From contig JAAYRM010000172.1 of NCBI GenBank assembly GCA_012518745.1, forward strand, positions 1 to 9,280: DNA of 9,280 bases, in the 5' to 3' direction. The notes below the pieces were generated by a model that searched no databases, was not told the DNA's origin, and saw nothing but the letters and a program-made list of their open reading frames with translations. This stretch comes from Tissierellia bacterium. GTDB taxonomy: Bacteria; Bacillota; Clostridia; Tissierellales; Tepidimicrobiaceae. The position numbers and the translations under genes were made by a program. Of the stretch, positions 5,856-9,280 are shown piece by piece (position 1 is the first letter of the stretch; every line of letters begins with the position of its first letter).

Positions 5856-7187
5856 ATGGATAGCAAAGGACTAACTCAGGAGTATATAGATATAATAGAG
5901 CAGGATGAGGACTTATACTATAAGGACTATATAGATGCCAAGGATAAGGTGGAAAGATCCAACGCTAAGTATAAGGGAAGGCCTGTACCATTTTTATACC
6001 AGCCCATGTTCTTCACCGAGGTGGATATAGAAAACTTTAATAGGATTGGCGATATATTGATGTCCATAGGAAACAAGGTAACCAATAGATATATTGAATC
6101 GCCGGAATATAGGAATATGTTTAAATATCCAAAGCTTCTGGAGGAGCTTATCTTGGTAGATCCGGGATATGATGTAAATATTCCCATCTCCAGATTCGAT
6201 CTATTCTATGATGGGGGAGATGAGTTTAAATTCATCGAGATAAATACCGATGGTTCTTCAGGTATGAACGAGGATAATATATTCTCCAATATAGTATTGG
6301 ACTCCAAGGCTATGGAGGCTATGGGGAAAAGATATCGGGTCGATTATTTCGAGCTTATAGATAGTTGGGTGGAGGAGAGCCTGAGGATATATGATTGCTT
6401 TACCAATAAGGTCGATAAGCCCAATATTGGAATCGTGGATTTCGTTGAGACGGGGATAAGTGCCGAGTTTGAAACCTTTAAAAAGGCCTATATGAAGAGG
6501 GGTTATAATGCGGAGATAATAGATCCAAGGGAATTAAAATATACGGATGGACATCTATATTACGGGGATATGAGGATAGATTTAATATACAGAAGGATAG
6601 TCACCGTAGAGTTCATAGAGAAGAGTGATGAGATTCCGGATCTGATAGATGCATATAGGGATGGGGCTGTCTGCATGATAGGCTCATTGAGGTCTCAGAT
6701 AATGCACAATAAGATAATTTTCAAGGTGCTCCATCAGGAGGAGACCTTAAATATGCTAACCGAGGAAGAGGCATCATTCATCAAGAAGCATATACCGTAT
6801 ACCGAGGAGTTTTCAGGTGATCCGAGCAGGCTGGAAATGGTTAAACAGCATAAGGATTCGTATATAATAAAGCCTATGGATTCATTTGCCTCCCAAGGGG
6901 TTCATAGTGGGAGGGATTTTACCCAAGAGGAGTGGGCAGAGGTGATAGAAGATTGTTGGGATAGGGATTATCTATTTCAGGAATTCATAGAGCCCTCCAA
7001 AGGTCCTTTCGTTCAGTTTGATGATGGTGGGGATCTGTCCATTGGAGATTTCAATATAAATATTGGAGTATATATGTACAATGGACGTTTTGCTGGGATA
7101 TATACCAGGATTAGTAAGGCTAATATTATATTCGGTAGAGAGGGGTATTATAGCATCCCAAATCTATTGGTACAGGATATAGAATAA
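5856..7187 (+). CDS. ATP-grasp ligase, glutathionylspermidine-synthase-like
   Basis: A 443-residue protein that looks like a circularly permuted ATP-grasp ligase related to glutathionylspermidine synthase (the GspS/YgiC/YjfC group). The metal-binding motif comes early, FKFIEINTDGSSG (124-136), as EYNADTP does in GspS, rather than late as in classical ATP-grasp enzymes. Later come DLIYRR (242-247), the nucleotide-binding lysine in SYIIKPMDSFASQG (335-348) and the adenine-hinge segment YLFQEFIEP (372-380). The C-terminus has YTRISKANIIFGREG (416-430). The expected chemistry is ATP-driven formation of an amide from an acyl phosphate. Translation is coupled to the GCS2 gene (2-base gap; the ribosome binding site AGAGGTGAG lies in its end). 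It probably extends or caps the product of that enzyme. Function is assigned at superfamily level only. Confidence 0.8.
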   Translation: MDSKGLTQEYIDIIEQDEDLYYKDYIDAKDKVERSNAKYKGRPVPFLYQPMFFTEVDIENFNRIGDILMSIGNKVTNRYIESPEYRNMFKYPKLLEELILVDPGYDVNIPISRFDLFYDGGDEFKFIEINTDGSSGMNEDNIFSNIVLDSKAMEAMGKRYRVDYFELIDSWVEESLRIYDCFTNKVDKPNIGIVDFVETGISAEFETFKKAYMKRGYNAEIIDPRELKYTDGHLYYGDMRIDLIYRRIVTVEFIEKSDEIPDLIDAYRDGAVCMIGSLRSQIMHNKIIFKVLHQEETLNMLTEEEASFIKKHIPYTEEFSGDPSRLEMVKQHKDSYIIKPMDSFASQGVHSGRDFTQEEWAEVIEDCWDRDYLFQEFIEPSKGPFVQFDDGGDLSIGDFNINIGVYMYNGRFAGIYTRISKANIIFGREGYYSIPNLLVQDIE

Positions 7188-7196
7188 TATATTTTG

Positions 7197-7260
7197 AGCC
7201 CCGAGATATGAAACCATGAACGGGTTGATTCGGCATGATGGTTCGATATATCTAGGGGCT
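7197..7260 (+). other. Long imperfect hairpin after the ligase pair
   Basis: AGCCCC (7197-7202) pairs with GGGGCT (7255-7260). AGATAT (7204-7209) pairs with ATATCT (7248-7253), and AACCAT (7212-7217) pairs with ATGGTT (7238-7243), leaving small internal loops and an apical region of about 20 bases. It starts 10 bases after the ATP-grasp stop codon. No T run follows on either strand, so it is not a standard terminator. It could be a 3' end or processing structure, a small RNA, or an unknown element; I do not recognise a riboswitch class. Confidence 0.55.
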
Positions 7261-7286
7261 ATTCTCATGCGTAAAATGATGAATTT

Positions 7287-7304
7287 TTGTTAATATCTGA
7301 ACAT
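7287..7304 (+). promoter_or_regulatory. Candidate Rex operator
   Basis: TTGTTAA-TATC-TGAACAT matches the clostridial Rex consensus TTGTTAAnnnnTTAACAA at 12 of 14 fixed positions. It ends on the first base of the -35 hexamer of the downstream promoter, and the genes controlled are NAD(P)-linked redox genes, a typical Rex target class. Rex senses the NADH/NAD+ ratio and leaves DNA when NADH is high. Confidence 0.65.
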
Positions 7305-7332
7305 TGACAAATGTATTAAAATACATTAATAT
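7304..7332 (+). promoter_or_regulatory. SigA-type promoter of the hymAB-like operon
   Basis: A perfect -35 TTGACA (7304-7309), a 17-base spacer, then -10 TAATAT (7327-7332, 4 of 6). The start is predicted near 7339, giving a leader of about 117 bases before the ATG at 7456. The spacer holds a palindrome (7311-7326). Confidence 0.7.
7311..7326. repeat. Palindrome in the promoter spacer
   Basis: ATGTATT-AA-AATACAT is a perfect inverted repeat with 7-bp arms and a 2-base centre. It fills the space between the -35 and -10. Its position suits a repressor operator; it does not match the Rex consensus, and I cannot name the regulator. Confidence 0.55.
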
Positions 7333-7379
7333 TAATATGATATTGGCTTTGCGAAAATCAACATAAAATTTAATTTAGA

Positions 7380-7440
7380 CATCCATTTTAAGAGGACAGG
7401 CGGTATAATTTCATATTGGCTGTCCATTTTTGAATGGATG
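7380..7440 (+). promoter_or_regulatory. Leader RNA with mutually exclusive stems
   Basis: Stem A pairs CATCCATT (7380-7387) with AATGGATG (7433-7440). Inside it, stem B pairs GGACAG (7394-7399) with CTGTCC (7420-7425) and is followed by ATTTTT. Stem C pairs TCCATT (7423-7428) with AATGGA (7433-7438), using bases of both A and B. The ribosome binding site (GGAGGAGG, 7444-7451) follows immediately. No strong T run follows stem C. The arrangement could tune translation or stop transcription early, but this is inference. Confidence 0.4.
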
Positions 7441-7455
7441 GTAGGAGGAGGCTTA

Positions 7456-7944
7456 ATGGTGGAATTCGTATTCGATTTAGAGGAGAACAAGGACGATATA
7501 AACGAACTGAAATTTTTTATGCGCGAAAACAGGGGCAAGAAGGGATTGCTAATGGATGCGTTACATAAGGCGCAGGGTCTATTTGGCTACTTACCCATAG
7601 AGATCCAAAGAATAGTCTCGGAGGAACTTAGGGTTTCACTCGCAGAGATATATGGGGTAGCCACCTTTTATTCGCATTTTTCCCTGATACCGAAGGGAGA
7701 ATATAATGTAGGTGTATGTATGGGGACTGCGTGCTATGTCAAACAGGCCCAGAAGATATTGGACAAGGTGGAGGAATCACTGGGTATAGAAGTGGGACAA
7801 ACCACTCCGGATAGGAAATTTTCGATCAGTGCAACAAGATGTCTAGGTGCCTGTGGACTAGCACCTGTAATGATGATAGGTGATGATGTCTATGGCAGGC
7901 TTGTGGAAGATGATATTGAAGGGATATTAAATAAGTATAGGTAA
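7456..7944 (+). CDS. hymA: NuoE/HymA-like [2Fe-2S] subunit
   Basis: A 162-residue thioredoxin-like [2Fe-2S] ferredoxin subunit, the NuoE/HydC/HymA family. It accompanies a NuoF-like flavoprotein in NAD(P)-linked hydrogenases, formate dehydrogenases and complex I. An N-terminal helical part (FYSHFSLIPKGEYNVGVC at the junction) is followed by cluster ligands Cys88, Cys93 (CMGTAC), Cys129 and Cys133 (CLGAC), the normal C-x4-C / C-x3-C pattern. I chose the ATG at 7456 because GGAGG lies 7 bases upstream; the ATG at 7438 would place this site inside the gene and lies within stem A of the leader. The NuoF-like gene follows after 16 bases. Whether the complex is a hydrogenase or a formate dehydrogenase depends on a catalytic subunit beyond the window; the symbol is therefore tentative. 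Confidence 0.9.
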   Translation: MVEFVFDLEENKDDINELKFFMRENRGKKGLLMDALHKAQGLFGYLPIEIQRIVSEELRVSLAEIYGVATFYSHFSLIPKGEYNVGVCMGTACYVKQAQKILDKVEESLGIEVGQTTPDRKFSISATRCLGACGLAPVMMIGDDVYGRLVEDDIEGILNKYR

Positions 7945-7960
7945 AATGGGGGCGGAATAG

Positions 7961-9280
7961 ATGATAACTATCCAGGATTTAAATAGAATCAGGGAAGAGA
8001 CCTTGAAGAATATGGAATTAAGATTACAGGATAAGGATCGGAAAGAGGATATAACGAAGAGGCATGTATTGATATGTGGGGGGCCGGGTTGCCATTCGGC
8101 CAATGCAGAGGGCATAAAAAACGCTATAGAAGAAAAGGTTAAGGAACGGGAATTATGCAATGAGGTAAAGGTTAGTCTAGCGGGGTGTTTTGGCTTATGC
8201 GAAACTGGACCGAATATAGAGATATATCCCGAGGGTGTCTTTTATGGACATGTGGGTATGGATGATCTAGACGAGATAGTGGAGCAACATCTCTGTAATG
8301 GTAAGATCGTGGAGAGGCTAGTATTTGAAGATGCCATAGAGGATGGCCAGGTCAAGCATGTATCCGATATAGCCTTCTACAATAAGCAGAGGAAGATTGC
8401 ATTAAGAAACTGTGGAATAATAGATTATGTGGATTTAAATGAATATATAGCCCTTGATGGGTATCAGGCCTTGGCGAAGGTGACTACGGAAATGACCCAG
8501 CAGGATATTATAGACTTGATGAAGGAAGCCAACCTAAGGGGTAGGGGTGGAGCCGGTTTCCCTGCGGGTATAAAGTGGGAGACCGCATATAAATATCATG
8601 CGGATCAGAAGTATGTAATATGTAATGCGGACGAGGGGGACCCAGGTGCCTTTATGGACAGGTCTATCTTGGAAGGGGACCCCCATTCGGTACTAGAAGC
8701 CATGGCCATATGTGGATATGCAATCGGTTCTAATCAGGGCTTTATCTATATAAGGGCAGAGTATCCAATAGCGGTTCGTCGTCTCGAGCTAGCCATTGGT
8801 CAGGCCAAGGAAAAGGGCCTATTGGGCAAAAATATATTTGGAACTGATTTCGATTTTGATATAGAACTAAGGCTTGGAGCTGGAGCTTTCGTATGCGGTG
8901 AGGGAACGGCTTTGATGGAATCCATTGAAGGCAAGAGGGGTATGCCTAGGACCAAGATCCATAGAACATCCCATAAGGGATTATGGCAGAAGCCAACCAT
9001 AATAAATAATGTTGAGACCTTTGCAAATGTTCCAGCCATAGTACAAAAGGGCGTTGAATGGTTTAAGAGCATCGGTACCGAGGATACGCCGGGAACCAAG
9101 GTATTTGCATTGGGTGGCAAGATAGCCAATACTGGTCTGGTAGAAATTCCAATGGGGCTTACATTGAGGGAGATAATATTTGATATAGGTGGCGGTATAC
9201 CCAACGGTAAGAAGTTTAAGGCCGTACAGACGGGTGGACCCTCCGGTGGCTGCATTCCAGAAGAGCATCTGGATACACCT
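7961..9280 (+). CDS. hymB: NuoF/HymB-like NAD(P)-binding flavoprotein, 3' end cut off
   Basis: The frame is open from ATG 7961 to the edge of the window (440 codons, no stop), so the gene is partial. The N-terminal thioredoxin-like [2Fe-2S] domain has Cys39 and Cys44 (CGGPGC), then Cys76 and Cys80 (CFGLC), as in HymB/HydB-type proteins rather than short NuoF. The FMN/NAD(H) Rossmann-like core follows: RGRGGAGFPAGIKW (193-206), CNADEGDPGAFMDRS (221-235), EGDPHS (238-243) and GAGAFVCGEGTALM (306-319), then KPTIINNVETFANVP (344-358). SLBB-type sequence begins near 390. The [4Fe-4S] N3 ligands and C-terminal ferredoxin domain expected in the family lie past the edge. Two oddities are Gly315 where NuoF usually has the second Glu of GEET, and KIHRT (332-336) where KPPFP or KPPRT is common. 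It transfers electrons between NAD(P)H and the Fe-S chain of a hydrogenase or similar enzyme. A weak ribosome binding site (GGGGGCGG) precedes the ATG. Confidence 0.92.
   Translation, partial: MITIQDLNRIREETLKNMELRLQDKDRKEDITKRHVLICGGPGCHSANAEGIKNAIEEKVKERELCNEVKVSLAGCFGLCETGPNIEIYPEGVFYGHVGMDDLDEIVEQHLCNGKIVERLVFEDAIEDGQVKHVSDIAFYNKQRKIALRNCGIIDYVDLNEYIALDGYQALAKVTTEMTQQDIIDLMKEANLRGRGGAGFPAGIKWETAYKYHADQKYVICNADEGDPGAFMDRSILEGDPHSVLEAMAICGYAIGSNQGFIYIRAEYPIAVRRLELAIGQAKEKGLLGKNIFGTDFDFDIELRLGAGAFVCGEGTALMESIEGKRGMPRTKIHRTSHKGLWQKPTIINNVETFANVPAIVQKGVEWFKSIGTEDTPGTKVFALGGKIANTGLVEIPMGLTLREIIFDIGGGIPNGKKFKAVQTGGPSGGCIPEEHLDTP

Noticed and set aside
7404..7409. TATAAT as the main promoter of the hymAB-like operon
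   Set aside because: There is no -35 at 16-18 bases and no extended -10; the TTGACA promoter at 7304 is far better. A minor second start cannot be excluded.
8800..9255. Long open frame on the minus strand opposite the NuoF-like gene
   Set aside because: It is antisense to a strongly conserved coding frame, resembles no family I know, and has no ribosome binding site that I can see; the same holds for antisense frames at 3321-3607, 4882-5196 and 5927-6187.
1..9280. CRISPR arrays, tRNA or rRNA genes, insertion sequences, phage or toxin-antitoxin genes
   Set aside because: I looked on both strands and saw no regularly spaced repeats, transposase motifs, terminal inverted repeats or tRNA-like sequences.

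Overview
The window looks like chromosomal DNA from an anaerobic, AT-rich Firmicute of the Clostridia/Tissierellia type. The base for this is heavy use of ATA (Ile) and AGA/AGG (Arg) codons, strong purine-rich ribosome binding sites, occasional TTG starts, SigA-like promoters with extended -10 elements, a GerMN lipoprotein, and the first two subunit genes of an NAD(P)-linked flavin/iron-sulfur oxidoreductase of the HymABC/HydABC type. The species cannot be named from the sequence. I see no mobile element, CRISPR array, rRNA or tRNA.

Layout. (A) Positions 1-2890, minus strand: a response regulator, a membrane histidine kinase and a GerMN lipoprotein, in that order of transcription, ending in a strong hairpin terminator at the left edge. 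The order matches the actinobacterial mtrA-mtrB-lpqB arrangement, and the lipoprotein has its own promoter with possible response-regulator boxes upstream. (B) Positions 2930-4460, plus strand: a promoter divergent from the regulator's, a YczE-like membrane protein, and a divergent PurC (SAICAR synthetase) paralogue, closed by a hairpin terminator. (C) Positions 4495-7260, plus strand: a second unit encoding a GCS2-family glutamate-cysteine-ligase-like enzyme and a glutathionylspermidine-synthase-like ATP-grasp ligase, followed by a long imperfect hairpin. (D) Positions 7287-9280, plus strand: a Rex-like operator and a good SigA promoter, a structured leader, then a NuoE/HymA-like [2Fe-2S] protein and a NuoF/HymB-like flavoprotein that runs off the right edge.

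How they fit together. Unit A is an envelope-sensing module in which the lipoprotein may feed back on the kinase. Units B and C place three ATP-dependent, amide-bond-forming enzyme families side by side. None has its usual partners here: there is no purine operon and no standard gshA/gshB or gshF. This is the best candidate for an undescribed pathway, probably making a small gamma-glutamyl or related amide compound, but the product is unknown and the PurC paralogue lies in a separate transcription unit. Unit D is redox metabolism, probably repressed by Rex when NADH is low and derepressed when NADH is high. Its flavoprotein carries Gly where most NuoF proteins have the second Glu of the GEET motif, which might change the NADH/NADPH preference.
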